In this document: one piece after another, positions 13,001-22,543 of the stretch
Numbering within the stretch: the stretch's first letter is position 1
Layout: each line of letters begins with the position of its first letter
Source of the DNA: Schizophyllum amplum
Lineage: Eukaryota > Basidiomycota > Agaricomycetes > Agaricales > Schizophyllaceae
DNA length: 64,000 bases
NCBI GenBank assembly: GCA_007026445.1
Contig: VDMD01000072.1
Location: forward strand, 1-64,000
Direction of reading: 5' to 3'
Program-made: the position numbers and the translations under genes
Notes under the pieces: model-generated
What the model was told of the DNA's origin: nothing
Databases searched by the model: none
The model's input: the letters and a program-made list of their open reading frames with translations, nothing else

Positions 13001-15212
13001 CTTTGACGAGGAGGTGTTCCCCCGCTGTCCTGACAGCGATAAGCGTCGTGCACACGTCCCTGTTGGTGAAGATTTCCCACAGCGTGACGACGACCCAGTG
13101 GACCCACAGGATCCATCCTTTCAGGAACCTGGAGGATTGCCGGATGATGATGATTTTCCACCGCCCGCACCTCCGGCTCCACACCGTCCCGATTCAGGTG
13201 ACGATGGTGATGATGGCAATCAGAACCGTCAGAACCGGCCGCATCAGCGAAGGGATGAGACTCCGAGCCGTATTCCACGTCCGCGCAGAGATATCACTCC
13301 GCAGCAGCAGGAACCACAGGCACCACGGAGATCTACACGCGAGCGGCGAGTGCCAAATCGTCCAGGAAACGTCTATGGGGAGAAGCGGAACCCAACGGAC
13401 ATTGTCCGGGACATTCAGAACAGCAAGGGCTGGAAAAGGATGGTCGGCGATAATGACACGGGTCGCTCCCGGTCTAACGCGACCTCCGGTGATGATAGAG
13501 TTCCCGGCTCTAGCTCACAACCAGACTCTGGCGCAGGTGCTTCTGATAATCTAGACGATGACGAGGCACGCATAGAGACGCTATGCCGGGAAGGGGGAGT
13601 AGGACTCATCACGATGCTGCTTTCCAAAGCCGTCGACAACGATGAGGACATTCCTGACACGTCCAATATCCGAGATTGGACATTCCGCGATATATCCAAG
13701 TTGCCTAAAGCGCAACAAAAGGATTGGTTGGATGCTTGCCGCGAGGAGCTCGAGGCACTCCGTCAGCGCAAGGTCTATACTCTTGTGGACCGTCCGAAAG
13801 GACGAAAGGTCATCAAATGCCGCTGGGTCTTTGATCAGAAATCTGATGGCCGCAAACGAGCCCGCCTCGTTGCCAAGGGTTTCAGTCAGGTCGAGGGAAT
13901 CGACTATGACGAGATATTCTCGCCTGTTGTCAGGTACGAGACGTTCCGTCTGGCCATCGCGCTTGCAGCGCTTGAAGGCTGGCATATGTCAGGTCTTGAC
14001 GTGAGGAAAGCCTTCCTATATGGTGATCTGAACGAAGAGGTCTACATGGAACAACCCGAAGGCTTCGTTGCCAAGGGCCAAGAGCGCAAAGTCATGCGCT
14101 TACACAAGGCGATCTACGGACTCAAACAAGCTGCATTCTCTTGGTGGAAAGCGCTGACAAAGTCCACGAAAGCCATGGGCTGGGTCCGACTCACATCGGA
14201 TGCTGGCGTCTTCATCTACCAAGACTCTAAGGGACGCTTTGCCGTCATCATTGTCTATGTGGATGATGCCCTGTTCTTCTCAAAGGACAAGTCGCTCCTC
14301 GCCTTTCTCAAGGCAGAGTTCAACAAGCGATGGGATTGCCGTAATCAGGAGATTACTGAGGAGTTCTTGCGCATGCGCATCACTCGAGATGGATCTAAGA
14401 TCAAGATCGATCAGGTCCCATATCTTGACAAGGTGCTGCAACGCTTTGGGATGCAGAACGCCAAGTTCGCACCAACCCCTCTGCCGGCTGGATACACTCC
14501 ATTGCCAAACGAGGATGAGGTTGATCCCGCTCTCCGTCAGAAGTTCCAATCGGTGATTGGGTCGCTTCTCTTCATCATGTTGGGCTCTCGCTCCGACATT
14601 GCGTACGCAGTGACCAAGCTGTCACAGTTCGCTGCCAATCCATCCCAGGACCACCTACACAAAGCGCTGTATATCTGCCGCTATTTAGCTGGTACCAGGA
14701 ACTATGCCCTCGTATACGATGGTGCATCAGATGGCGGACTTCTTGCGTTCACCGACTCGGATTGGGCATCTGATCCGATCAAGAGACGATCCACGACCGG
14801 CTTCTTCATGAAGTTGGCCAACGGGAATGTCTGCTGGCAGTCTAGACTTCAGCGCACCGTCGCGTCGTCTTCAACTGAGGCAGAATACATGGCGCTCTCT
14901 GATTGTAGCCGCCAGGTGATGTGGCTCAAGAGTCTCTTGCTAGAGCTCAAGCGCAAAATCACCCTTCCCGTTCCCATCTGCGGTGACAACCAGGGATCGA
15001 TCTTCACTGGCAGCAATGCCTACCGAGACCGCCGGATGAAACACATCGACATTCGTTATCACTACATCCGTGAGCTGGTCGAGGAGAAGGAGGTCGAGCT
15101 GTTCTTCATAGACGGCAACGATAACCCTGCGGATATGTTCACCAAGAACCTTGGACGCGTCAAGTTCGAGAAGTTCAGATCTCAACTTGGTCTCGAGTTC
15201 TACTCGACCTAA
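10074..15212 (+). CDS. copia gag-pol polyprotein (1712 aa)
   Basis: This polyprotein supplies the capsid-like Gag and the enzymes for reverse transcription and integration. The N-terminal gag region (about 1-300) opens with a DGHNYRKWAQAV block typical of copia-type Gag. The protease motif LLDSGASLHV has its Asp at about 551. The integrase has an HHCC-like finger (MHRRFAH...CPGCAQGK) followed by catalytic Asp 761, Asp 823 and Glu 859 (D-D35E spacing). Reverse transcriptase starts near 1240 and carries YVDD at 1395-1398. RNase H shows TDSDWASD near 1560 and ends with the usual NPADMFTK block. No canonical CX2CX4HX4C knuckle is seen; a CX4CX2HX4CX2C cluster precedes the protease. The first ATG follows a 287-nt leader. 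A possible 51-nt intron lies at 11499-11549. The large minus-strand ORF opposite is a shadow. Confidence 0.95.
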   Translation: MSNALFTQVPLLDGHNYRKWAQAVTAHLMSYGVFDVVSGDRETRPSPIAATANSSSNDDEIRQWKSDDQKANGTLQCRISPEIMTGIPDASKASAHALWEYLESEFDSPQPAEIFSWYKTAFNFRFRANEHPDPQISVLNDMFARLTQEGETLSDFFKAMLMLNATPVASIVEHVLQSFAKDKLTPAVVREALLTHYTHKQDLQGQVNKFSHVKRKRDDPKYSNQQKNSGSSSNSDGNAGQKKPGRGKRGSGKDKKAKGKQNAGNGGHAHSHAAVSEIAGSISVGSLTVAPPAPKSSHVALITPAGTSVRKVKEKAPINDDEAVANTEISRGVKNIFALAEQIDVPVTFESFRTLDKVVNDGGIPKDDEAMGSPTPRASTSALTLDNAPPAKRARTGEHPDVADAMQQQEFQSFLLDSGSNEMPIEPPLSPLDMSALCKDDAGPINMADLFGDEPIGDVDMDIAMAAGISAANGQVPSCLRHLRNTDCCDTQRERVINVPAGSVLDVLLTGSHKFCTNNICVVHNLAACPTCKGKTTITGDEDFLPLWLLDSGASLHVTSEIDDLAGYEKLSEPIIAQTASKDTRVALVGRGTAFVDHYVTRRGQKTLVTSQVYPVYHVPALHGRLMSLGTLLQGGLTVLGNAAAISLYRKKSPLSVMDFLKIHKVHSMYFLWSAPTVAKTISSMSTVYKIDYDIMHRRFAHPSKDVLRQAKKHTKGFPQDLPFPEDTRPCPGCAQGKMHQRAFPASETRAKNPFDLIHSDLKEFPTESYHKFRYFISFLDDCLSHAWTVCLRKKSDAQLAIRNFIAMVKTQFGVTIKKWHIDYGGEFHSLDLIEFLKSEGIEVEHGVPYAHQQNGRAERFNRTLMDKAEAMRFQACLPNSFWEFCIQHATRVYDMTPIRRLKWKTPHEALKKEQPDVSLLRVFGCAAYVFIPEEKRQNKLSPKSELMTYLGNPDGVKGFLFMRKDNSLFTGAHALFDEEVFPRCPDSDKRRAHVPVGEDFPQRDDDPVDPQDPSFQEPGGLPDDDDFPPPAPPAPHRPDSGDDGDDGNQNRQNRPHQRRDETPSRIPRPRRDITPQQQEPQAPRRSTRERRVPNRPGNVYGEKRNPTDIVRDIQNSKGWKRMVGDNDTGRSRSNATSGDDRVPGSSSQPDSGAGASDNLDDDEARIETLCREGGVGLITMLLSKAVDNDEDIPDTSNIRDWTFRDISKLPKAQQKDWLDACREELEALRQRKVYTLVDRPKGRKVIKCRWVFDQKSDGRKRARLVAKGFSQVEGIDYDEIFSPVVRYETFRLAIALAALEGWHMSGLDVRKAFLYGDLNEEVYMEQPEGFVAKGQERKVMRLHKAIYGLKQAAFSWWKALTKSTKAMGWVRLTSDAGVFIYQDSKGRFAVIIVYVDDALFFSKDKSLLAFLKAEFNKRWDCRNQEITEEFLRMRITRDGSKIKIDQVPYLDKVLQRFGMQNAKFAPTPLPAGYTPLPNEDEVDPALRQKFQSVIGSLLFIMLGSRSDIAYAVTKLSQFAANPSQDHLHKALYICRYLAGTRNYALVYDGASDGGLLAFTDSDWASDPIKRRSTTGFFMKLANGNVCWQSRLQRTVASSSTEAEYMALSDCSRQVMWLKSLLLELKRKITLPVPICGDNQGSIFTGSNAYRDRRMKHIDIRYHYIRELVEEKEVELFFIDGNDNPADMFTKNLGRVKFEKFRSQLGLEFYST
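11499..11549 (+). other. candidate 51-nt in-frame intron between gag and protease
   Basis: GTACCT donor, TACTGATTG branch-like site and ACACACAG acceptor bound 51 nt that lie exactly between codons, so splicing would keep the frame and remove 17 residues. Length and signals match introns in the KDZ gene of this window (46-55 nt, CTRAY branch). It is conserved at 60102-60152 in copy 2. That the DNA copies retain it means unspliced RNA is reverse transcribed, so it may be optional or not a real intron. Confidence 0.35.
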
Positions 15213-15257
15213 CAGGCCGAAGAAGATATACGCCTACGTGTGTCACACACACTCAGC

Positions 15258-15266
15258 GAGGGGGAG
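15258..15266 (+). other. polypurine tract of copia copy 1
   Basis: GAGGGGGAG abuts the right LTR (next bases TGTTGG), the expected plus-strand primer for reverse transcription. It lies 46 nt after the gag-pol stop codon. The same tract precedes the right LTR of copy 2. Confidence 0.9.
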
Positions 15267-15576
15267 TGTTGGACTTTCAGCTGGACATTGTATCGACGAG
15301 TCCGGTCAACCGGGTCCGGTCAACCGGACTGTCACGTCACGCTCATAGCGGTCGCACTCTGGTCGCACGCTGGTCGCACCCATGCGTGCGACACACACAA
15401 ACACCTATACATATTACTTATCTGATGTATGATGTCATGCCTTCCTAGCAGTATATAAGGAGGGCTCTACCTACCCCTCAATAACAAGTCTTCTACTTGA
15501 CTTACCTGCGCATAGCCTTCAGCTAAGCTCTCTACTAAGGTAGGCTAGGCAGGCGCGCTTCCCCGCATGCTCAACA
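15267..15576 (+). repeat. 3' LTR of copia copy 1
   Basis: 310 bp, no difference from 9477-9786 found on reading both. It is followed by the GTCGT duplication at 15577-15581. Confidence 0.97.
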
Positions 15577-15581
15577 GTCGT
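15577..15581 (+). repeat. target site duplication GTCGT (right copy) of copia copy 1
   Basis: Right partner of 9472-9476. The 333 bp from here to 15914 hold no gene I can support; they belong to the interior of the split CCATGGG element. Confidence 0.95.
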
Positions 15582-15914
15582 GTCCTTCAAAATGGTACCA
15601 TGCTGAATAGATAGAGACAAACCTTCATTGTGCCCTACTGTAGGGAAGTATGAGTGGCTGAGCATCGACAGAGAGCCGAACACACCTTGCCACGTTAGGT
15701 GAACGACAAGAACCGCGAAGTCCGCGTTCAAGACAGACCGGAAGGGATCACGCGCAGCAGAGACACTGCAGAAAGAGCGGCGGCAGGAGCGCTCAGCAAC
15801 GGCACCTGGAGGGCGGCGAAAGGCGTGGTGGTGGGCAAGAGCAAGACACGCAGTCAGACTCCGCAAATTTACAAGTCCTCGAGTCACCTGACGGCGCCCG
15901 CCGAGGCCGGCCGC

Positions 15915-16107
15915 CCGCCTGCCCATGGGCTTTTTGTGGATGTCGCGACCCATGCGGAACTCATGCAACGCGCCCATGAGCAACTCATGCGGCTGGATTC
16001 GTCGGTTTTACGACGGATTTTCATGATTCACCCATGGGTTGTATCATGGGTGGATCATGGATTTCCGAACTCATGCTTCACCCATGGGTCGATCACTGGG
16101 CGTGTAT
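15915..16107 (-). repeat. right arm of the CCATGGG-rich inverted repeat
   Basis: Reverse-oriented partner of 9056-9220. It has six or more CCCATGGG/CATGGGT/CCCATG motifs and the reverse complement of the AAAACCGACG block near 15997-16016. Its outer edge GTCGATCACTGGGCG mirrors the left edge. Without the copia insertion and its duplication, the two arms would lie about 600 bp apart. Confidence 0.6.
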
Positions 16108-18216
16108 TGACACGACCCGTCGTGAATGGCATTTCGCGCCGCCAACGTCACTCGCGTCCGCCGAGGTGCCCATCGACGCCATTGCCTTGCGGGGAACTGT
16201 ATGCGAGGTAAGCACCCCCTTGACCGACCGACCGACCCCCACCCGCTGCTACGAATCTATAATCCAGGAATCGGACTGACGTTCATATAGACGACTCATT
16301 CGCGACCCACCGAGCAGCCGGAGGCAAGCGTGCTGTTGCCCTGCGGGCGCCGGGGTGTGGGAACCTGGACGCTAGGCTAGTCCTCTTCCAGCTCACCGGT
16401 CCTTTTTTCGTTTCTTTACTATATATTGCATTGTACTCTTAGCTCGTAGCTCGCCGCCGGTGCGCGCCACCTTATACTAGACGCGCGCGCCCCGGGACTA
16501 TGACATCATACGCTCTTATAGCACGCGCCGAGTTTACGTAGAATCATCATCTTACTTGCTTTGAACCGTCGTCTCGTTCCGTCTCCGTCGTCTCTCGAGT
16601 TCCGGTTTCCTTCTCAGTTTCCTTTTATCATCTACGACTCGCGCTCAGCCCTAAAGGCCTCGCGCTGTGTGAGAGGACCCTCGCTACGGTTACCGTGCGA
16701 GCGTGTGTTTGAGGTAGCGGATACCGCTGCCCTTTCGTGCACCTCTCGCCCAGAGGCGACCACTTAGCGTCGCTGAGTGCTACTCCGCGGGGATCCCCTT
16801 AGCGGACTACCACAGTCTCCGCACGGGGAATAATAGACGACGATTGCGAAAGGTACACCCTCACCCGCTCGTTCGTCCAATCTCCGCTGATAAACGTGCA
16901 CCGAACCCCAGGTCTTTCAACCGGGGGTATATAGATACGACCTCCACGCACACCCGAGGCGTCGCGGGCGGAAAATGAACATTGCGGTAGCGCGGGAGGC
17001 ACTCAGGCACGGCAAATCGGCCCGGGAACCGCACCGCTGTGGCTGCGTCAGCAATCGTGACTTGTCCTCGACCACGACGATCACGACTTGTCCTTGACCG
17101 TCGCCGCTGCCTCTCGAATCATCATTGCCCAGCTCGCCGCCTTGCCCGCCGTGCCGTTGGCAGACGGTTTTGAGTATTCATTGCACCATTCGCGGTGCTG
17201 ATGACGGGGCCCCACGAGTCAGGCAAAGGCGTCGGGATTCGGGAACAACGGTGATACCATGTTCATGGCACTCGCATAAAGATTCATTTTACCGTGCGCG
17301 TGACTTCGGAGCATGGGAAGACTCGCGGCTTCCCTCCCAGGATGCCCAGTGACGATGAGGTGTGCAAGCGAGGTCGTGATAGCGTGGTATCACATTTGGA
17401 CGTGACAGGTTCCCTTTTTACTTCTCCCTCGTCGTCAACATCGACAAATGCGACCGCGCAACAGCGAGCGCATGTAGCTCGAGCTGAGTACCTCGTCCTC
17501 CGCATCGCATCGTCATCGTCACTCTATCACGTCTAGTTGGCCCGCCCTCGCACTCCATCTCCTATACAAACCTCCAAGTCTCTCCGACCCTCCTGTGTCC
17601 CTACTCCCCTAAGCTCGTGCCATCAACGCCTCCCCTGCGCCTCATTTGTGCCCTTGCACCCTCAAGCGCCCCTTGACGCCCTCATCCATGGCTTCACCCC
17701 CTTGCCCGTGGCCTTGTTACCTCACCCTCTCCTACGTTCACGCCCTCAGTACCTCACTGTGTGCCCTTGCCACCTTCAAGACTTTGCCCACCCGGCCCTA
17801 AAATCTCATTCAGTCGGTCACCATCTCAACGATGTTTGGAAGCTCGAAATGAATGTCAGTCAAATATTCGTCCGAGCGCTAGAACGAACATTTGCAACAG
17901 GTTGGGATGCGCACAGACTGATTACCGGGTTTTAGGGCGGCCGGCAGCGCGGCGAGCGGCGCGGAGAGTCGCCGACAACGGCGAAGAGGCACATTCGGAT
18001 GTGGTTGCTTTGCGTGCGCCGGCTGACCGCGGCCGAACGTCGCGCATCGAGGCGGCGCGCAGCGCCGCCATTCTCTTTGTGAGCTTTTCTTTGTTCACGG
18101 TATTTCCTCCTCACTGATGTTCTAGCTAGGACACGGATATGCGGATGCCTCCGTGCTACAGGTAGGAGAGTGTGCTTCGAAAACGGAATTAGTGACGCGC
18201 CAGGCATTCACACACT
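16108..18216. other. no gene seen
   Basis: Short ORFs only, without recognisable motifs. A pyrimidine-rich stretch at 17520-17820 gives an ORF of 132 codons with strongly skewed composition, judged non-coding. Confidence 0.45.
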
Positions 18217-18735
18217 ACTTGGGCGGCAGGCGAGGAGGCAGGCAACGGGCGACACAACTCGGTGGGTGCCAGCTCGAGTCGGCGGGCAACATAATTTGAC
18301 GGGCAACAGGCGATTAACTCAATCACGAAAGATTCGGTGCCCGGTGATGGGCGACTCGGCGGGTGCACTCGGCCGGCGGGCAACTCGGCGACTCGCCAGG
18401 CAACACGACTATCTACAAACACGACTGTCGACACGAACGGGCGCACACGGCGAGCGACTCAGTAATACGACGGCTGACTTGGCGACATGACGCGGGCGAC
18501 TCGGCGACACAACGCGGGCGCATACAACACAGCGAGGGGGGGCGACTCGACGGGCAACGGACTCGACGGGCAACGACACGACTGTTGCGTCAACGGGCTC
18601 CTCGACGCGAGCTCTTGAACGGGGCAAGTCGACCGGCGGCTTGGCGGGTGACACGAGGCGAGCAACTCGCCAGGCGACACGGCAGGCGACTCGGTGATGG
18701 GCGACGGGCGCACACAACTCGGCGATGGGCGACTC
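18217..18735. repeat. degenerate GC-rich minisatellite
   Basis: Dozens of imperfect copies of a GGCGACTCGGCGGGCAAC-like unit with irregular spacing of roughly 13-25 nt. The ORFs across it on both strands are low-complexity products of the array. Its origin and function are unknown. Confidence 0.7.
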
Positions 18736-19329
18736 GCCTCGTCCCTCCCCTCCGACTGGTGTGAATGACGGTAACATTGATTTTGTGCGGAGGCCATCGC
18801 TACGACGAGAGCGCTGGCCGCGCAAAGGGCCGTGGGTTACCTGTTGTCAGGGGAAGGCTCTGCCAGTACTTATATGATAGTCTGTTTCTTATTCAAATGC
18901 ATTCAATGAAGTTTTGTTGTGCTCAAAGGCCTTCACAAGGTTTTTTTGAGCCCATTACGCAGGTCTCGTATATGCCTTAGGGCCACTTACTAGTAAAACC
19001 TTACCGAAGCACGGTCATTTCACTGAAAATTTCAGGTGACTTGGTAGCCAGGCGATCACGCGTGACCCGGGAGTACTTACTACGAATCCATAGACAGGCC
19101 CCAGATAAAGGAATATAAACTTGCTGCGCGCTTCGGGCACTCTGTGGTAAATACTGCATTCGAGTATTGAGCTGGGAGGTCAGCGTCAAAGGCAAGCACG
19201 GGCATATTTTGCTCACGTCGCCAGACCAATCTACAATGGGCTGATAATACGCGGTCAACTAAGTATTGAGCAGACACAGCGTCACTGGTAGCGACTCTAC
19301 GTCACTGTCCCACGACGTCTCTCTAGTCC
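18736..19329. other. no gene seen
   Basis: Unique-looking intergenic sequence between a minisatellite and a MITE-like element. The longest ORFs are below 90 codons and have no motif. Confidence 0.45.
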
Positions 19330-19334
19330 GTTAG

Positions 19335-19705
19335 GAGGACCCCGGCTTACTTATTGGGGGGAGGGTTACTGGTCGGTGTCGGACAAATTTTGGGATTTGG
19401 CCGGTCAATGTGTCTGAGAACGACGGACAAACAAGGGGTTGGTCACCCGCAAGTCTATGGTAAATGTCGGATATATCGACCCTTGAAGGGGCCTGCTCGC
19501 CACCTCGCGGCGACCGCCGGAGCACCGGCAAGCTCCGGAAATGCCTTTTTGGGAGGCCGGACCACCGGTCCGGCCGCATTTTTGAAAAATGATTCTGAAA
19601 AACACGGACAAAACAGCCTCAAAACAGCGATTTTTGTCGGACAAAAAAACACCCGTTTTCGGAGTTGACCGCAGTAACCTTTCCGCCCATAAGCCGGGGT
19701 CCTCT
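19335..19705. mobile_element. MITE-like element with terminal inverted repeats
   Basis: 371 bp. The left end GAGGACCCCGGCTTA and the reverse complement of the right end share AGGACCCCGGCTTA and, further in, a GGTTACTG.GGTC block, giving arms of about 45 bp. Direct repeats GTTAG flank it at 19330-19334 and 19706-19710. The interior holds a hairpin GGCCGGACC/GGTCCGGCC near 19553-19573 and has no coding capacity. Superfamily unknown; a non-autonomous DNA transposon is inferred. Confidence 0.65.
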
Positions 19706-19710
19706 GTTAG

Positions 19711-20828
19711 GCGAGTGGCAGCAACACGTGCACAGCCTGCAAATGAGCTTGAGGAGAGCTGGTCGACTGCGTGGATCCGACAACGTCATCGGGGATCGAG
19801 CGTGTCGGGAATTGCGCTCGTCGTCGTGCAACGAAGCATGTTCTCAGTACATTGATCAGGCTTGTCAAAGTCGGGGATCTCGCTTGATGTCCTGGGATAG
19901 AGCTTCGATAGCATCGGGCATTGCGCTCAATAGGCATGGTACTCATTGTTGTCGGAGGCTGAAGCACAACGTCGGGGCGAAAATTGAGCTCGACGTTGGG
20001 GATTGAGCCTGTTGTCATGAGATGGAGTGCTGGAGTCGGGGCCTGGGCTCATTGTCGTGGATCCGAGCGCACCAGGGACTGAGCGCCTCATCGTCTTGGA
20101 ATGGAGCTTGACAAGCGGCAAGGATGGGGCCTTGACGTCGTAGGACCAAGGTCATCTTCGGGGTCGAGCTCATTGTCGGAAATGATTCGGCGCCGGACTC
20201 GAGGGATGGGGTTCGACGGCGCGCATGGGGGATGGGGTGCTCGAGTTACTCCCTCTTCATTTTTAGTGCGTCGTGCATTGTGACTGTTGTCGACTTCGGG
20301 GAAGGTGTGCATTGTTGTCGTCGGAGGTTGCAATCACCCATTGGGGCCTGGGCTCGTCGTTGTCCCAAAAGATCTACTTCACGTCAGCAGAGTCGAGCTC
20401 GTTGTTGAGGACACAGCTTGACATCATCAAGAATTGGACAATGGTGGCATTCAAGCTCGCGGAAAGGATGAAGCCTATTCTGCGGGGATGCATTTCATTG
20501 ATGTCGAGCCTCTATGCAGCTCGGAGTCGGGGCCTGGGCCTGACGGCAATGATAAAGCTTGGCATAGGCGGGGGATCGAGCTTGAGGTGTGCGAGAATTG
20601 TGCTTGTTATACGCGGGAAATCAGACCATTTGTTGTGAAACTTGTGCTCGCCAGCAGAGAGCGACTTCAAAGTTAACGATCAAGTTTGGCGGGGCTGCGG
20701 AATTGGGATGGACCGATGTCGTGGTAGACTGCCTCGACAGCCGAGTCGGAGATGGGGCTTTGAGGTTGTGGGGATCCTGCTCATTGTTGTCGGGATGCTG
20801 GCTGGGTTTTCGAAACCTGTGCCTTTCA
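19711..20828. repeat. degenerate tandem repeats rich in GAGCTCxTTGTCG
   Basis: The region repeats, with much divergence, a block of the type GGGGCCTGGGCTCATTGTCG or GGGATCGAGCTTG at irregular intervals of roughly 50-80 nt. ORFs of up to 121 codons on either strand are by-products. No gene is supported. Confidence 0.5.
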
Positions 20829-20830
20829 TT

Positions 20831-21303
20831 ACCTGCAAACCACAACCTGCAAACCGTGTCCCTGCAAACTGCAAACTGCACATGCAAACCACAAACCACA
20901 AACCACAGACTGCAAACCTCAACTGCAAACCCAAACCACAATTGCAAACCTCAACTGCAAACCCAAACCACAATTGCAAACTCAAACCACAACTGCAAAC
21001 CCCAAACCACAAACCGCAAAGCACAGACTACAAACTGCAACCACAATCTGCAAACCACAACTGCAAAGCATAGACGCCAACTGCAAACCGCAAACCGCAA
21101 ACCGCAAACCGCAAACCGCAAACCGCAAACCGCAAATCGCAAACCGCAAACCGCAAACCGCAAACTGCAAACCGCAAACTGCAAACCGCAAACCGCAAAC
21201 CGCAAACCACAATCTGCAAACCACAACTGCAAAGCATAGACTCCAACTGCAACCGCAAACTGCAACTGCAAAGCACAGACTACAAGTGCAAAGCACAACC
21301 AAT
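20831..21303. repeat. CAAACYG/CAAACCA heptamer array
   Basis: A satellite built on a 7-nt unit (CAAACCG, CAAACCA, CAAACTG), nearly pure between about 21084 and 21210. A higher-order duplication is visible: an AATCTGCAAACCACAACTGC block occurs at about 21045 and 21211 (166-nt offset). Because 7 is not a multiple of 3, every frame encodes a heptapeptide repeat, which explains the overlapping repetitive ORFs on both strands. It does not match the TTAGGG telomere unit. Confidence 0.9.
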
Positions 21304-22277
21304 CTCCACAAGCAATCACACCCCGGACCCCTGCAGCACAGCTTCATATGTGTAACAATAAAACTAATATATTTACTAGTACATAGCTTTATATAATAAT
21401 GAAGGTTCTGTAGATTAGCTAGATGTGTAAATTATTATCACTAATATGTTACTTAGCCAATAGATTGTGCAGATAGAAATCAATATGAAGGTTACATTGG
21501 ACAAATAGTTATAGCACATGTACAGTAAGCTGCAACAGACTTACTAAAAGCAAACTTACTTTACAAAAAACAAACCCACGGTCAGAAAATGCTTCGTTAT
21601 ATACTAAAAAAGCTGAGATAGCTATACAAAATGCTGCAATATGAATACAGAAAAACAATCCCTGCCTTACAAAAATATAACACAGCTTATTGATAATGTT
21701 CAATATCATACTGCCCACTAGCCGGTAATTGTCTGTACCAAGAGGAACTTGGTGGACGGCTGACATATGGTGGGCAAAATGATTCACTGTCAAGCCTGAG
21801 TATTGCTGCTTTATGGTGTATGTCCGCGACCTGCAAGACTTTTCAGCTTTTCCTGGTAGGTCTCAGCTTTTCCTGAAAAGGCCCAGCTTTTTTTAAGAAG
21901 CCTCAGCTTTTTCTAAAAACACTAAGCTTTTCCTGATAAACCTCAGCTTTCTCTGATATGTCTTAGCTGTTTTAGAATTGGTTTGCGCTTTTTGCAATAG
22001 CTCTAGTTCTGGCTTCTATGATAGATCTACCACTTGTACATCTGGTCTATAGGACAATTCCAAGCACTGAACACTCATGTACACATCACAATATCATAAA
22101 CTTAGGTCACAATAAGCTCACTCACTGCGAGCTTTTAGTGAGGCCATTTAGTATTTTGAGAGCCAAAATTTTATTAGTTTTTTGTGTAAGGTTACAAAAA
22201 ACACAGTCAGATTTTTGTCACATGTGTCTAGTGTCAAATATCATGCGACCAAGATTACTCGCGCTCCTCGCTGTAGC
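21304..22277. other. AT-rich intergenic segment
   Basis: Base composition changes abruptly to AT-rich after the heptamer array, unlike the GC-rich neighbourhood. No gene is recognised. It contains a 20-nt tandem repeat (21844-21983) and runs up to the start codon of the split host gene at 22278, so its last part may be that gene's promoter and 5' leader. Confidence 0.5.
21844..21983. repeat. seven-copy 20-nt tandem repeat
   Basis: CAGCTTTTCCTG-type units start at 21844, 21864, 21884, 21904, 21924, 21944 and 21964, an exact 20-nt period with substitutions (AAGCTTTTCC, TAGCTGTTTT in later units). Confidence 0.85.
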
Positions 22278-22333
22278 ATGGATCCCAAGAAGAACGCCTA
22301 TGCATTGATCCTTGCGAAGCTCAGCAACGTCAA
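22278..22333 (+). pseudogene. 5' part of host gene F, cut by a gypsy insertion
   Basis: ATG at 22278 opens a frame beginning MDPKKNAYALILAKLSN. It is interrupted at the GTCAA duplication (22329-22333) where the gypsy LTR begins. The same frame resumes without a break at 29545 when one duplication copy is counted. The continuation downstream has good coding character, which supports this start. The gene cannot make its normal product while the 7.2-kb element is present. Confidence 0.75.
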
Positions 22334-22543
22334 TGTGAGGCGACCACAGGGGCCGAACACTGCTAAGCGGGACTCACGCGGTCAGAACAGAACCACGTCG
22401 TATTGGGGTGCGTATGCGGCGGTGGGCGTAAGAGAGAAGAACAAGCGTAAGTAAGTAGATATATCCGGAACGTATATATCTCGGCGAGTGCCGAGGCCGA
22501 CGTAAGTAGTGATAAGTGGCGTAAATGGAACGGTCACGTTACA
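22334..22543 (-). repeat. 3' LTR of gypsy 1
   Basis: 210 bp, no difference from 29335-29544 on direct reading. The gag-pol stop codon lies inside its first bases (TGTAA read on the minus strand). A nearly symmetric AGATATAT...ATATATCT pair lies inside the LTR and may include the promoter TATA element. Confidence 0.96.

Larger units (their letters stand above)
9477..15576 (+). mobile_element. complete Ty1/copia LTR retrotransposon, copy 1
   Basis: A full-length 6.1-kb element: two 310-bp LTRs with TGTTGG...CAACA ends and no difference seen by eye, a 5-bp duplication GTCGT, a primer-binding site directly after the left LTR, one uninterrupted 1712-codon gag-pol ORF in the copia order (protease, integrase, reverse transcriptase, RNase H), and a polypurine tract directly before the right LTR. 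Identical LTRs and an intact ORF point to recent insertion and possible competence for transposition. It splits the CCATGGG inverted-repeat element. A second, slightly different copy begins at 58082. Confidence 0.97.

Noticed and set aside
20831..21303. Telomere repeat
   Set aside because: The unit is CAAACCG/CAAACCA, not CCCTAA/TTAGGG, and it is internal.
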